Shown here: positions 28,942 through 38,509 of the stretch, in pieces | How positions within the stretch are numbered: position 1 is the stretch's first letter | Layout of the letters: the number at the start of each line of letters is the position of its first letter | Source of the DNA: Pseudomonas gingeri | Lineage (GTDB): Bacteria > Pseudomonadota > Gammaproteobacteria > Pseudomonadales > Pseudomonadaceae | Direction: 5' to 3' | NCBI RefSeq assembly: GCF_013385635.1 | Contig: NZ_JACAPR010000008.1 | Location: 1-64,000, forward strand | DNA: 64,000 nucleotides | Translations under genes and position numbers: made by a program | Notes under the pieces: generated by a model | Seen by the model: the letters and a program-made list of their open reading frames with translations, nothing else | The model's database searches: none | Told to the model about the DNA's origin: nothing

Positions 28942-29424
28942 TCAGATGCTCTCCAGCTCGGACCATTCTTCTTCGCTCATCATCTTGTCCAGCTCGACCA
29001 GGATCAGCAACTCGCCGTTCTTGTTGCACACGCCCTGGATGAACTTGGCCGACTCTTCGTTACCGACGTTCGGTGCGGTCTCGACTTCCGACTGACGCAG
29101 GTAAACCACTTCCGCCACGCTATCGACCATGATACCGACCACTTGCTTGTCGGCTTCGATGATGACGATACGGGTATTGTCGTTGACTTCGGTCGGCACC
29201 AGGCCGAAACGCTGGCGGGTGTCGATCACGGTGACGACGTTACCGCGCAGGTTGATGATCCCCAGCACGTAGCTCGGTGCACCCGGTACCGGAGCGATCT
29301 CGGTATAACGCAGGACTTCCTGGACCCGCATCACGTTGATGCCATAGGACTCGTTGTCCAGCTTGAACGTCACCCACTGCAGGATTGGATCATCGGAACC
29401 CTGTGAAGACGCTGACTTATTCAT
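28942..29424 (-). CDS. cheW: Chemotaxis coupling protein CheW
   Basis: This 160-residue CheW-domain protein (QWVTFKLDNESYGINVMRVQEVLRY, GIINLRGNVVTVIDTRQRFG) links the CheA kinase to chemoreceptors in the polar array. It is the typical single-domain form and lies after the ParP-type gene in the che operon. Confidence 0.94.
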   Translation of the reverse strand: MNKSASSQGSDDPILQWVTFKLDNESYGINVMRVQEVLRYTEIAPVPGAPSYVLGIINLRGNVVTVIDTRQRFGLVPTEVNDNTRIVIIEADKQVVGIMVDSVAEVVYLRQSEVETAPNVGNEESAKFIQGVCNKNGELLILVELDKMMSEEEWSELESI

Positions 29425-29500
29425 ACCCCTGCCCCTCGATTACCGTTGATACGGTGTGTGTGCTGTCTGACGCCCGGGCGCAATAGCCGCCCTGGCGCTG

Positions 29501-30385
29501 TTATTTGTTGGTTGGCTTGTTCAACTGCATGTGCTTGACCGCGCCGCTGGCGATCAACTCGGCCAGCTCGGAGACGTCGAGCAGCGCACACATGTGTTCG
29601 ATGACCGTGCCCGCCAGCCACGGTCGCTGTCCACGATGGGTGCGCCATTTGATTTCATTGGGGTCCAGGCGCAACGAGCGACTGACCTGATGCACCGCCA
29701 GCCCCCATTCGTAGCCCTGTACCGAAATAACGTATTGCAACCCCTGGCGGAAGTCGTCGCGATAGCGATCAGGCATCACCCAGCGGGCGGTGTCCAGCAC
29801 CTTCAGATTACCGGCCTGACTCGGCAGGATGCCGAGAAACCAGTCCGGCTGGCCGAACAAGGGTGTCAGCTCATGGCCGGCCAGGGAGTAGATCGATCCC
29901 AGGCACACCAGCGGTACCGCCAGGGTCAGCCCGGCGACATCGAACAACAGGCATTCGAATGGCTCGGCCGCCCAATGCGGACGCGCGTCACCTTCGAGCG
30001 GCGGCGGTGGAATGTTCTGGGCGGGAGGCAGATGCACCTCGACCACCGGCTCCACCAGTACCGGTGCGACCGGAAGGGCCGCCGGCACCGCGACCTCAAC
30101 CGGCACTTCAACAGGAGCAGGAACCGGCGCCAGCGCGACAGGTGCAACAACCGCCTGGGCTGCGAGAGCGTCACGGGCCTGTTCTTCCAGTACCGCTGCC
30201 TGGAATTCATCCAGTTCGCCGACCCGCTCGGGCTCGACCGGCACCGGGACTGCAATCTCGGGCTCCACGGCAAACGCTACCGGCAGCTCTTCGGTCGCCT
30301 CTTGCAGCAAGGCATCCAGATAGGACTGCAACGCCACCTGCGGACGGGTCGTGATGTCGACAGGACGGTTCATCTGAATACCCAT
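29501..30385 (-). CDS. parP: CheW-domain protein of the ParP type
   Basis: The 294-residue product begins with a conserved short segment (RPQVALQSYLDALLQEATEEL, about residues 12-32), then a Pro/Val/Ala-rich linker to about 130, then a CheW-like domain (ECLLFDVAGLTLAVPLVCLGSIY to the end). This is the layout of ParP, which in Vibrio binds CheA and the ParC ATPase and holds chemotaxis arrays at the pole. It follows a ParA-like gene, as parC-parP do in Vibrio. A second ATG at 30373 is equally possible as start. The ParP name is by architecture and synteny. Confidence 0.8.
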   Translation of the reverse strand: MGIQMNRPVDITTRPQVALQSYLDALLQEATEELPVAFAVEPEIAVPVPVEPERVGELDEFQAAVLEEQARDALAAQAVVAPVALAPVPAPVEVPVEVAVPAALPVAPVLVEPVVEVHLPPAQNIPPPPLEGDARPHWAAEPFECLLFDVAGLTLAVPLVCLGSIYSLAGHELTPLFGQPDWFLGILPSQAGNLKVLDTARWVMPDRYRDDFRQGLQYVISVQGYEWGLAVHQVSRSLRLDPNEIKWRTHRGQRPWLAGTVIEHMCALLDVSELAELIASGAVKHMQLNKPTNK

Positions 30386-30457
30386 GGAGATGCCCCGCTA
30401 CAGTGACCTGTAGGGGTTATCGGCGGGACCGGCAGGCGACTTGAGCAATACCTCATG

Positions 30458-31246
30458 TCAGGCCACCTGCGGGACGAGCTGCTGGGTCAGCAGATGCTTG
30501 AGCAACGCCCGGTAAGCCAGCACGCCACGGCTCTTGCCGTCGAACTGCGACGGCGTGACCCCGGCCCGGCTGGCGTCACGCAGGCGCGTGTCGACCGGAA
30601 TATAGCCTTGCCAGATCGATTCAGGGAACTTGTCGCGCAGCACCCTCAAGGTGCCCATGGACGCCTGGGTCCGCCGGTCGAACAGGGTCGGCACGATGGT
30701 ATAGGGCAAGGCCTGCTTGCGTGAGCGGTTGATCATCGCCAGGGTGTTGACCATGCGCTCCAGGCCCTTCACCGCCAGGTGTTCGGTCTGCACCGGGACC
30801 ACCAGTTGCTGGCTGGCCGCCAGGGCATTGACCATCAGCACGCCGAGCAAGGGCGGGCTGTCGATCACCGCATAGTCGAAATCCTGCCACAACTGCGCCA
30901 GGCTCTTGGCGATCACCAGCCCCAGCCCGCTCTGGCCCGGCGACAGGCGCTCGAGAGTGGCCAGCGCGGTACTGGAAGGCAGCAGGGAAATGCGTTCGTC
31001 ACTGGTCGACAGCAGCAGCTGGCCAGGCAAGCCTTCGGGCACCTGGCCGCGGTGCTGGAACAGGTCGAAGTTGCTGTGTTCCAGGGTGTCTGGATCGTAG
31101 CCGAAGTAGCTGGTCATCGAGCCGTGCGGGTCGAGGTCGACGACGACCACGCGCTTGCCCGCCTCGGCCAGCAAGCCGGCTAAAGCGATGGAGGAAGTGG
31201 TCTTACCGACGCCACCTTTTTGATTGGCTACTGCCCAGACTCTCAT
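30458..31246 (-). CDS. parC: ParA-family ATPase, ParC type (chemotaxis array positioning)
   Basis: This 262-residue P-loop ATPase has a deviant Walker A (NQKGGVGKTTSSIALA, residues 8-23) and VVVDLDPHGSMTSYFGYD, the Walker A' region. It is not linked to ParB or an origin but sits in the chemotaxis operon before the ParP-type gene, as ParC does in polar flagellates. There it places chemotaxis clusters at the cell poles. The symbol is inferred from context. Confidence 0.85.
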   Translation of the reverse strand: MRVWAVANQKGGVGKTTSSIALAGLLAEAGKRVVVVDLDPHGSMTSYFGYDPDTLEHSNFDLFQHRGQVPEGLPGQLLLSTSDERISLLPSSTALATLERLSPGQSGLGLVIAKSLAQLWQDFDYAVIDSPPLLGVLMVNALAASQQLVVPVQTEHLAVKGLERMVNTLAMINRSRKQALPYTIVPTLFDRRTQASMGTLRVLRDKFPESIWQGYIPVDTRLRDASRAGVTPSQFDGKSRGVLAYRALLKHLLTQQLVPQVA

Positions 31247-31298
31247 TCAGTGTGTTCCTCCCGGCAAAGCGTCAGGCTCGCCGAGAAATAGCGCTAAG

Positions 31299-32186
31299 TT
31301 ATAGAGCAGGTGCCGGAGATTTGACGGCGTTCTCGCGTACCGCTTGCTTTACCGCTGGCGGTGCAGTTTGTGTGCCAGCACGCTTGAGTGCCGCATCGGG
31401 TGTCGCATGGGCGGTCCCCGTGCCGGTCAGGCTGCGGCGTACATCAAGGTTGCGCGACACCACCAGCACCACCCGGCGATTGCGCGCCCGGCCTTCCGCC
31501 GTGGCGTTGTTGGCCACCGGCTGGAACTCGCCGTAACCGACCGAGGCCATCCGCTGCGGGTTGACCCCTTCCATGGCCATCATGCGCACGATACTCGACG
31601 AACGCGCCGAAGACAGTTCCCAGTTGGTCGGATACTGCGTCGTGCGAATCGGCTGGTCATCGGTAAAACCCTCGACATGGATCGGGTTGTCGAAGGGTTT
31701 GAGGATCTTCGACACCTTGGCGATGATGTCGAAGGCCTTGTCGCTGGGCAAGGCGTCGCCGCTGCCGAACAACAGGCCGGAATTGAGTTCGATCTCGACC
31801 CACAGTTCGTTGCCGCGCACGGTCATCTGGTTGGAACTGATCAGGTCGCCGAACGCCGCGCTGATATCGTCGGCAATGCTCTTGAGCGGATCCGCGGCGC
31901 CCTGGCCGAAGGCGGCGTCGGTCTGCTCGGCGTCCTTGATCAGCGGGTCCGCCGGCTTGACGGTCACCGGCCGCTCATCGCCGATGGGGATCGGCTTGAG
32001 GCTGCGGTCGGCATCGGTGAAGACGCCGACCAGGGCCTGGGAGATGATCTTGTACTTGCCTTCGTTGATCGACGAGATCGAGTACATGACCACGAAAAAG
32101 GCGAACAGCAGGGTGATGAAGTCGGCGTAGGAAACCAGCCAGCGCTCGTGGTTCACATGCTCTTCGTGTTGGCGGCGTCTGGCCAT
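31299..32186 (-). CDS. motD: Flagellar motor protein MotD
   Basis: This 295-residue stator B-type subunit begins MARRRQHEEHVNHERWLVSYADFITLLFAFFVVMYS, with the proton-binding Asp in YADF at residue 22. It carries a C-terminal OmpA-like peptidoglycan-binding domain (VEGFTDDQPIRTTQYPTNWELSSARS). MotD pairs with MotC as the second Pseudomonas stator, important in swarming. Confidence 0.94.
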   Translation of the reverse strand: MARRRQHEEHVNHERWLVSYADFITLLFAFFVVMYSISSINEGKYKIISQALVGVFTDADRSLKPIPIGDERPVTVKPADPLIKDAEQTDAAFGQGAADPLKSIADDISAAFGDLISSNQMTVRGNELWVEIELNSGLLFGSGDALPSDKAFDIIAKVSKILKPFDNPIHVEGFTDDQPIRTTQYPTNWELSSARSSSIVRMMAMEGVNPQRMASVGYGEFQPVANNATAEGRARNRRVVLVVSRNLDVRRSLTGTGTAHATPDAALKRAGTQTAPPAVKQAVRENAVKSPAPAL

Positions 32187-32197
32187 GTCCTACTCCA

Positions 32198-32938
32198 TCA
32201 GTCCATGAAGCCCTGGAGCTTCAGTTCAATGGAGCGCGGGTTCTCGCCTTCGGCAATCGACAGGATGCCTTCGAGGAGCATTTCCCGATAACGCGACTGG
32301 CGCAGGGCAATCGACTTCAGTTTGCTGGCAATCGGCAACAACACCAGGTTGGCACTGGCCACGCCATAGATGGTCGCGACGAACGCCACGGCAATGCCGT
32401 TACCCAGTTGCGATGGATCGCCGAGGTTGCCCATCACGTGGATCAGCCCCATGACCGCGCCGATGATGCCGATGGTCGGCGCGTAGCCGCCCATGCTTTC
32501 GAAGACCTTGGCGGCTTCGATATCACGGCTTTCCTGGGTGTAGAAATCCACTTCGAGGATACTGCGGATGGCTTCCGGCTCGGCACCGTCGACCAGCAAT
32601 TGCAGGCCCTTGCGCGAGTAGGTATCCGGTTCGGCATCGGCCACGCCTTCCAGGCCCAGCAGGCCTTCCTTGCGCGCCGTCAGGCTCCAGTTCACCACAC
32701 GATCGATGCCACCGGGCAGGTCGACACGGGGCGGGAACAGGATCCAGATGAGAATCTGCATGGCCCGCTTGAACGCGCTCATCGGCGACTGCAGCAAGGC
32801 CGCGCCGATGGTCCCGCCCAGCACGATCAGGGCCGCCGGACCGTTGGCCAGGGCGCCGAGGTGGCCGCCTTCGAGGTAGTTGCCGCCGATAATGGCGACA
32901 AACGCCATGATGATGCCGATAAGGCTCAATACATCCAT
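32198..32938 (-). CDS. motC: Flagellar motor protein MotC
   Basis: This 246-residue MotA-type stator protein has four membrane helices and the conserved GGYAPTIGIIGAVMGLIHVMGNL region. The frame is open three codons further but the ATG at 32938 gives [16 protein letters not shown], the usual start, in a TGATG overlap with the cheB stop. Confidence 0.94.
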   Translation of the reverse strand: MDVLSLIGIIMAFVAIIGGNYLEGGHLGALANGPAALIVLGGTIGAALLQSPMSAFKRAMQILIWILFPPRVDLPGGIDRVVNWSLTARKEGLLGLEGVADAEPDTYSRKGLQLLVDGAEPEAIRSILEVDFYTQESRDIEAAKVFESMGGYAPTIGIIGAVMGLIHVMGNLGDPSQLGNGIAVAFVATIYGVASANLVLLPIASKLKSIALRQSRYREMLLEGILSIAEGENPRSIELKLQGFMD

Positions 32939-34077
32939 CAGATACAAGCCTCGACCAGGTGCTTGCCGATATCGTCCAGGCTGTACACGGCATCCGCCAG
33001 CTCAGCCTTGACGATCGCCATCGGCATGCCGTAGATCACGCAGCTCGCCTCGTCCTGGGCCCAGATCGCACTGCCGCCCTGCTTGAGCAGGCGTGCACCT
33101 TCACGACCGTCGGCGCCCATGCCGGTCAACACCACCGCCAGAACTTTGTCGCCGTAGGACTTGGCCGCGGAACCGAAGGTGATATCCACGCACGGCTTGT
33201 AGTTCAGACGCTCGTCACCCGGGAGAATCTTCACCGCGCCACGGCCGTCGATCATCATCTGCTTGCCACCCGGGGCCAGCAGCGCCAGGCCCGGACGCAG
33301 GATATCGCCATCCTCGGCTTCCTTGACGCTGATCCGGCACAGCTTGTCCAGGCGCTCGGCAAACGCCTTGGTGAAGGCCGCCGGCATATGCTGGATCAGC
33401 ACGATCGGCGCCGGGAAATTCGCCGGCAGTTGTGTCAGGACCCGTTGCAGCGCGACCGGACCGCCGGTGGACGTGCCAATGGCAACCAGCTTGTAGGCCT
33501 TGCGCTTCGGTGCGGCCGAGGTCGATGCGGCGGGCGCCGGGGCGCGACTGGCCACCGGTGTGGTGCGCACGGGGGCCGGGGCCGCAGTGCTGCTGCCAAA
33601 GCTGCCGGACGGGGCCGGCGTGGCGCTCGGCGCCGGAGTTGGCTGCGAGGCCGGGGTGCTGTAGCTGCTGAAACGACGGTTACTGCGCGAAATGCTGTGC
33701 ACCTTCTCGCACAGCAGTTGCTTGACCTTCTCGGGATTGCGCGAGATGTCTTCGAAATTCTTCGGCAGGAAGTCCACGGCACCGGCATCCAGCGCGTCGA
33801 GGGTGACCCGGGCGCCTTCGTGGGTCAGCGACGAGAACATCAGAACCGGAGTCGGGCAGCGCTGCATGATATGCCGCACCGCCGTGATGCCATCCATCAT
33901 CGGCATCTCGTAGTCCATGGTGATCACGTCCGGCTTGAGCGCCAGGGCCTGATCGATGGCTTCTTTACCATTGGTCGCCGTACCGACGACCTGGATACTC
34001 GGATCCGCCGAAAGGATTTCCGAGACGCGGCGGCGGAAAAACCCCGAATCATCCACCACCAGGACCTTGACTACCAT
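32938..34077 (-). CDS. cheB: Chemotaxis methylesterase CheB
   Basis: This 379-residue protein has an N-terminal receiver with phosphoacceptor Asp55 in [10 protein letters not shown], a Pro/Ala/Thr-rich linker of about 60 residues, and a C-terminal methylesterase with the catalytic Ser in [14 protein letters not shown] and LTGMGADG. It demethylates and deamidates chemoreceptor glutamates. The ATG at 34077 ([12 protein letters not shown]) was chosen over 32 extra upstream codons without homology. Confidence 0.95.
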   Translation of the reverse strand: MVVKVLVVDDSGFFRRRVSEILSADPSIQVVGTATNGKEAIDQALALKPDVITMDYEMPMMDGITAVRHIMQRCPTPVLMFSSLTHEGARVTLDALDAGAVDFLPKNFEDISRNPEKVKQLLCEKVHSISRSNRRFSSYSTPASQPTPAPSATPAPSGSFGSSTAAPAPVRTTPVASRAPAPAASTSAAPKRKAYKLVAIGTSTGGPVALQRVLTQLPANFPAPIVLIQHMPAAFTKAFAERLDKLCRISVKEAEDGDILRPGLALLAPGGKQMMIDGRGAVKILPGDERLNYKPCVDITFGSAAKSYGDKVLAVVLTGMGADGREGARLLKQGGSAIWAQDEASCVIYGMPMAIVKAELADAVYSLDDIGKHLVEACI

Positions 34078-34129
34078 AAACACTCCGTTAGGCACGGCGG
34101 CGGACTCATGCACCGCCGCCGAACCAGAA

Positions 34130-36397
34130 TCAAATACGCCGTGCGGCGTAACGCTTGAGCATGCTCGGCACATCGAGAATCAGTGCGATGCGACCGTCAC
34201 CGGTGATGGTGGCGCCCGACATGCCCGGGGTTCCCTGCAGCATTTTGCCCAGCGGCTTGATGACCACTTCTTCCTGGCCGACCAGTTGATCGACGACAAA
34301 GCCGATTCGCTGGGTGCCCACCGAAAGGATCACCACGTGGCCTTCGCGCTGCTCTTCGTGAGCGGCGGAGCTGACCAGCCAGCGCTTGAGGTAGAACAGC
34401 GGCAGGGCCTTGTCCCGTACGATCACCACTTCCTGACCGTCGACCACGTTGGTGCGCGACAGGTCGAGGTGGAAGATCTCGTTGACGTTGACCAGCGGGA
34501 ACGCGAAGGCCTGGTTGCCGAGCATGACCATCAGCGTCGGCATGATCGCCAGGGTCAACGGGACCTTGATGACGATCTTCGAGCCCTTGCCCTTGGTCGA
34601 GTAGATATTGATCGTACCGTTGAGCTGGGCGATTTTGGTTTTCACCACATCCATGCCCACGCCACGACCGGATACGTCGGAAATCTCGGTCTTGGTCGAG
34701 AAGCCCGGGGCGAAGATCAGGTTGAAGCAGTCGGTCTCGCTGAGACGGTCCGCGGCATCCTTGTCCATCAGGCCTTTCTTCACGGCGATGCCGCGCAGCA
34801 CGTCGGCGTCCATGCCCTTGCCGTCATCGGAGATCGACAGCAGGATGTGATCGCCTTCCTGCTCCGCGGAGAGAATCACTCGACCGCTACGGGGCTTGCC
34901 CATGGCTTCGCGGTCGGCCGGTTCTTCGATACCATGGTCGACCGAGTTGCGCACCAAGTGGACCAGCGGGTCGGCCAGGGCCTCGACAAGGTTCTTGTCG
35001 AGGTCGGTTTCTTCACCCACCAGTTCCAGGTTGATTTCTTTCTTCAACTGCCGGGCCAGGTCGCGAACCAGGCGCGGGAAGCGGCCGAAGACTTTCTTGA
35101 TCGGCTGCATCCGGGTCTTCATCACCGCGGTCTGCAGGTCTGCAGTCACCACGTCGAGGTTGGACACCGCCTTGGACATGGCCTCGTCGCCGCTATTGAG
35201 GCCCAGGCGCACCAGACGGTTACGCACCAGCACCAACTCGCCGACCATGTTCATGATTTCGTCGAGGCGTGCGGTATCGACCCGTACGGTGGTTTCGGCT
35301 TCGCTGGCCGGCTTTTCCGCCGCAGCGGCTGCCGGTGCACGCGCAGGAGCAGGAGCAGACGCTGCGGCGGCGGGTGCCGGAGCAGGCTTGGCCGGTTCCA
35401 CCTTGTCTGCGGCCTTGGCCGCAGGCGTCGCAGCCGGTTTGGCCGCAGCCGGTGCCGCGACGGCAGCCGTGGTGCCACCGGCCACTTCGGAGAACTTGCC
35501 CTTGCCATGCAACTCGTCGAGCAGGGATTCGAACTCATGATCGGTGATCAGGTCGCCACCCCCGGCCGCTGCACTGTCTGGGGCTTTCGCCGCCGGCGCA
35601 GGAGCGGCTGGCGCGTCGAGTGCGTCGACCTTGAACGAACCCTTGCCATGCAATTGATCGAGCAAGGCTTCGAATTCGTCGTCGGTGATATCGGTGCTTT
35701 CCGGCGCCGAGGCCGGTGCAGCCGTGGTGCTCGCCGCTGCGGCGGCCTCGGCGGCAATAGCCTCGGGAGCAAACTGGCCCTTGCCGTGCAACTGATCGAG
35801 CAACGACTCGAACTCGGCATCGGTGATCTCGTCGCTACCCGCTTCGGCAGCCACCGCGGCTGCCGCCACAGGCGCTTGCGCCTGTTCCTTGACCGCATTG
35901 AGCGAGTCGAGGAGCAATTCGAATTCATTGTCGGTGATGTCACCTGAATCGGCGACCGGCTCGACGACAGCCTCTTCCACCACGGCAACCGCTGCTTCAC
36001 CGGCAGCTGCCGGCTCCGCCAGGCGCGCCAGGGCGGCCAGCAACTCCGGAGTGGCGGCGGTGATCGGGCTGCGTTCGCGAACTTCGCTGAACATGCCGTT
36101 GACCGCATCCAGCGCTTCCAGGACCACGTCCATCAATTCCGAGTCGACGCGACGCTCACCCTTGCGCAGGATGTCGAACACGTTCTCGGCGATGTGACAG
36201 CACTCCACCAGCTCGTTGAGCTGGAGGAAGCCGGCGCCCCCTTTTACAGTGTGAAAACCGCGAAAAATGGCATTGAGCAGATCCGCGTCATCCGGGCGGC
36301 TTTCCAGCTCGACCAGTTGCTCGGACAGTTGCTCAAGAATCTCGCCGGCCTCAACCAGGAAATCCTGAAGGATCTCTTCATCGGCGCCGAAGCTCAT
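34130..36397 (-). CDS. cheA: Chemotaxis sensor kinase CheA
   Basis: This 755-residue histidine kinase has an N-terminal P1/Hpt domain with phosphoacceptor His49 (FHTVKGG), then a long Ala/Pro-rich region and the dimerisation, ATPase and CheW-like domains from about residue 370 ([53 protein letters not shown]). In place of a recognisable P2 domain there are four copies of an ITDxEFExLLDxLHGKG motif (residues 154-168, 191-207, 237-253 and 284-300). The kinase feeds phosphate to CheY and CheB. Confidence 0.96.
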   Translation of the reverse strand: MSFGADEEILQDFLVEAGEILEQLSEQLVELESRPDDADLLNAIFRGFHTVKGGAGFLQLNELVECCHIAENVFDILRKGERRVDSELMDVVLEALDAVNGMFSEVRERSPITAATPELLAALARLAEPAAAGEAAVAVVEEAVVEPVADSGDITDNEFELLLDSLNAVKEQAQAPVAAAAVAAEAGSDEITDAEFESLLDQLHGKGQFAPEAIAAEAAAAASTTAAPASAPESTDITDDEFEALLDQLHGKGSFKVDALDAPAAPAPAAKAPDSAAAGGGDLITDHEFESLLDELHGKGKFSEVAGGTTAAVAAPAAAKPAATPAAKAADKVEPAKPAPAPAAAASAPAPARAPAAAAAEKPASEAETTVRVDTARLDEIMNMVGELVLVRNRLVRLGLNSGDEAMSKAVSNLDVVTADLQTAVMKTRMQPIKKVFGRFPRLVRDLARQLKKEINLELVGEETDLDKNLVEALADPLVHLVRNSVDHGIEEPADREAMGKPRSGRVILSAEQEGDHILLSISDDGKGMDADVLRGIAVKKGLMDKDAADRLSETDCFNLIFAPGFSTKTEISDVSGRGVGMDVVKTKIAQLNGTINIYSTKGKGSKIVIKVPLTLAIMPTLMVMLGNQAFAFPLVNVNEIFHLDLSRTNVVDGQEVVIVRDKALPLFYLKRWLVSSAAHEEQREGHVVILSVGTQRIGFVVDQLVGQEEVVIKPLGKMLQGTPGMSGATITGDGRIALILDVPSMLKRYAARRI
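35498..35938 (-). repeat. Four acidic motif repeats coded in the CheA linker
   Basis: The segment codes for four motifs [49 protein letters not shown] and [17 protein letters not shown], separated by 20-37 residues of Ala/Pro-rich spacer. The first copy lacks the HGKG end. Spacers differ while motifs are conserved, which implies selection for a repeated binding peptide. Confidence 0.85.
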
Positions 36398-36411
36398 GTG
36401 TATGGGTGCTC

Positions 36412-37200
36412 CTAGAATCCAAGGCTGGAAAGCAAATCGTCGACATCGTCCTGACCGGACATAACGTCTTCACGTTTATCGGCATGAATCTGCGGACCTT
36501 CACCCTTTGCCATCTGTTTTTGTGGATCTTTTTCCGCGAGGATGGCTTCGCGGTCATGTTCGATACCCGCAAAACGATCGACCTGGCTGGCCATCAGCAC
36601 CAGTTTGAGCAGATTGCTTTCGACTTCGGTGACCATTTGCGTGACGCGCTTGATCACCTGACCGGTAAGGTCCTGGTAATCCTGGGCCAGCAGAATGTCA
36701 TTGAGATCGCTCGACACGGCGCGGGTCTCCTGCTCGCTGCGCGAGAGAAAACCATCGACCCGCCGGGCCAGCGCGCGAAACTCTTCGGCACCGACTTCAC
36801 GCCGCATGAAACGACCCCAGTCGGCGCTCAGCGCCTTGGCTTCGTCATTCAGACCGTTGACCCGAGGGGTCGCGCTCTCCACCAGGTCCATGGTGCGATT
36901 GGCCGCCGCCTCGGTCAGCCTGACCACATAGGACAGGCGCTCGGTGGCGTCGGTGATCTGCGAAACTTCCTCGGCTTGCGGCATGGTCGGATCAATCTGG
37001 AAATTGACGATCGCGCTGTGCAGTTCGCGGGTCAGCTTGCCGACTTCCAGATACAGGCCGCGGTCACGGGTCTGATTCAGCTCATGGATCATTTGCACCG
37101 CGTCGCCGAAGCGGCCTTTTTCAAGGCTGTCGACCAGTTCACGGGCATGTTTTTTCAGGGTCGATTCAAAATCGCCCAGTGAAGATTCGTTGTGCTCCAT
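36412..37200 (-). CDS. cheZ: CheY-P phosphatase CheZ
   Basis: This mostly helical 262-residue CheZ has the catalytic motif DILLAQDYQDLTGQVIKRV, with the Gln that dephosphorylates CheY-P, and the C-terminal CheY-binding peptide DDVDDLLSSLGF. It lies between cheY and cheA in the operon. Confidence 0.95.
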   Translation of the reverse strand: MEHNESSLGDFESTLKKHARELVDSLEKGRFGDAVQMIHELNQTRDRGLYLEVGKLTRELHSAIVNFQIDPTMPQAEEVSQITDATERLSYVVRLTEAAANRTMDLVESATPRVNGLNDEAKALSADWGRFMRREVGAEEFRALARRVDGFLSRSEQETRAVSSDLNDILLAQDYQDLTGQVIKRVTQMVTEVESNLLKLVLMASQVDRFAGIEHDREAILAEKDPQKQMAKGEGPQIHADKREDVMSGQDDVDDLLSSLGF

Positions 37201-37222
37201 AGCGCCCCCGTGGCGGACTTCA

Positions 37223-37594
37223 TCAACCGATGCGTTCGAAGATTTTCTCGATCTTCTCTTTCAGCGCCTGGGCCGTGAATGGTTTGACCACATAGCCGTT
37301 GACGCCGGCCTGGGCGGCTTCGATGATCTGCTCGCGCTTGGCTTCGGCCGTGACCATCAGGACCGGCAGGTGCTTGAGCTTTTCATCGGCACGCACATGG
37401 CGCAGCAGGTCGATGCCGGTCATGCCGGGCATGTTCCAGTCGGTAACCAGAAAGTCGATGCTACCGCTGTTGAGGACCGGAATGGCGGTAGTACCGTCAT
37501 CGGCCTCGACCGTGTTGGTGAACCCGAGGTCACGCAACAGGTTCTTGATGATCCGCCGCATCGTTGAGAAGTCATCAACAATGAGGATTTTCAT
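37223..37594 (-). CDS. cheY: Chemotaxis response regulator CheY
   Basis: This single-domain receiver has 123 residues from the ATG at 37594 ([25 protein letters not shown]), with acidic pair D7/D8, phosphoacceptor D52 ([11 protein letters not shown]) and the conserved Lys in VKPFTA. A TTG at 37606 has a GGAGG 5 bp upstream and would add four residues; the ATG itself has no strong ribosome site. CheY-P binds the flagellar switch FliM/FliN. First gene of the che operon. Confidence 0.95.
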   Translation of the reverse strand: MKILIVDDFSTMRRIIKNLLRDLGFTNTVEADDGTTAIPVLNSGSIDFLVTDWNMPGMTGIDLLRHVRADEKLKHLPVLMVTAEAKREQIIEAAQAGVNGYVVKPFTAQALKEKIEKIFERIG

Positions 37595-37768
37595 GTTCTT
37601 GTTCAATTCGACCTCCAAGCAGTCTTAAACGCGTTTCAGCACCTGAACGCGCTGTTCAATCAATTCGGCACAACACTCGACTACTGCATGGAAACCACAA
37701 CCGGCCGAGCCGCCGACACACCGTCAAACGCTGCATCGGTCTCGTTCGCAGTGTCCCCACACTGCCTG

Positions 37769-38509
37769 TCAACGCGCTCGCCACTCTCCCAAACGCCCCC
37801 GCAAGCGGGCCGCGCACTGGCTGTGTAACTGGCTGACTCGTGATTCGCTGACCCCCAGTACCTCACCAATTTCCTTGAGGTTCAGCTCCTCGTCGTAGTA
37901 CAGCGCCAACACCAGTCGCTCACGCTCCGGCAAATTGGCAATCGCATCCGCCAACGCTGCCTGGAAGCGTTCATCCTCCAGGTCGCGTGACGGCTCGAGA
38001 TGAGCACTCGCGCCATCCTCATGCAGCCCTTCATGCTCGCCGTCCTGTAACAGGTCGTCGAAACTGAACAGTCGGCTGCCCAAGGTATCGTTCAAAATCC
38101 CGTAATAATCATCGAGACTCAATTGGAGTTCGGCTGCAACCTCGTGATCTTTAGCGTCACGACCGGTTTTCGCTTCAATTGCCCTGATTGCGTCACTGAC
38201 CATACGGGTATTGCGGTGTACCGAACGGGGTGCCCAGTCGCCCTTGCGGACCTCATCGAGCATCGCGCCGCGAATCCGGATACCGGCATAGGTCTCGAAA
38301 CTCGCGCCCTTGCTGGAGTCATATTTGGTCGAAACCTCCAACAGGCCGATCATGCCCGCCTGGATCAGGTCCTCGACCTGGACGCTGGCCGGCAGCCGCG
38401 CCAGCAGGTGATAGGCGATCCGCTTGACCAACGGCGCATAACGCTCGATCAACTCATACTGGCTGTCACGCGACGACTTGGAATACATGCGATAGCCGCT
38501 GGCAGTCAT
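37769..38509 (-). CDS. fliA: Flagellar sigma factor FliA (sigma-28)
   Basis: This 246-residue sigma-28 has region 2 (ERYAPLVKRIAYHLLARLPASVQVEDLIQAGMIGLLEV), region 3, and region 4 with helix-turn-helix NLKEIGEVLGVSESRVSQLHSQ. It directs late flagellar genes and is held by FlgM. The ATG at 38509 overlaps the fleN stop (ATGA); a longer in-frame reading upstream lies inside fleN and is ignored. The 174-bp gap to cheY shows no convincing promoter. Confidence 0.96.
   Translation of the reverse strand: MTASGYRMYSKSSRDSQYELIERYAPLVKRIAYHLLARLPASVQVEDLIQAGMIGLLEVSTKYDSSKGASFETYAGIRIRGAMLDEVRKGDWAPRSVHRNTRMVSDAIRAIEAKTGRDAKDHEVAAELQLSLDDYYGILNDTLGSRLFSFDDLLQDGEHEGLHEDGASAHLEPSRDLEDERFQAALADAIANLPERERLVLALYYDEELNLKEIGEVLGVSESRVSQLHSQCAARLRGRLGEWRAR

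Noticed and set aside
33956..35947. 663-codon + strand frame opposite cheA/cheB
   Set aside because: Shadow of cheA; low-complexity translation and no homologous motif.
37661..37687. Sigma-28-like site before cheY (TGCA-N15-GCCGAATT on the - strand)
   Set aside because: Only the GCCGA part of the -10 box and half of the -35 box match, which is too weak to list as a promoter.
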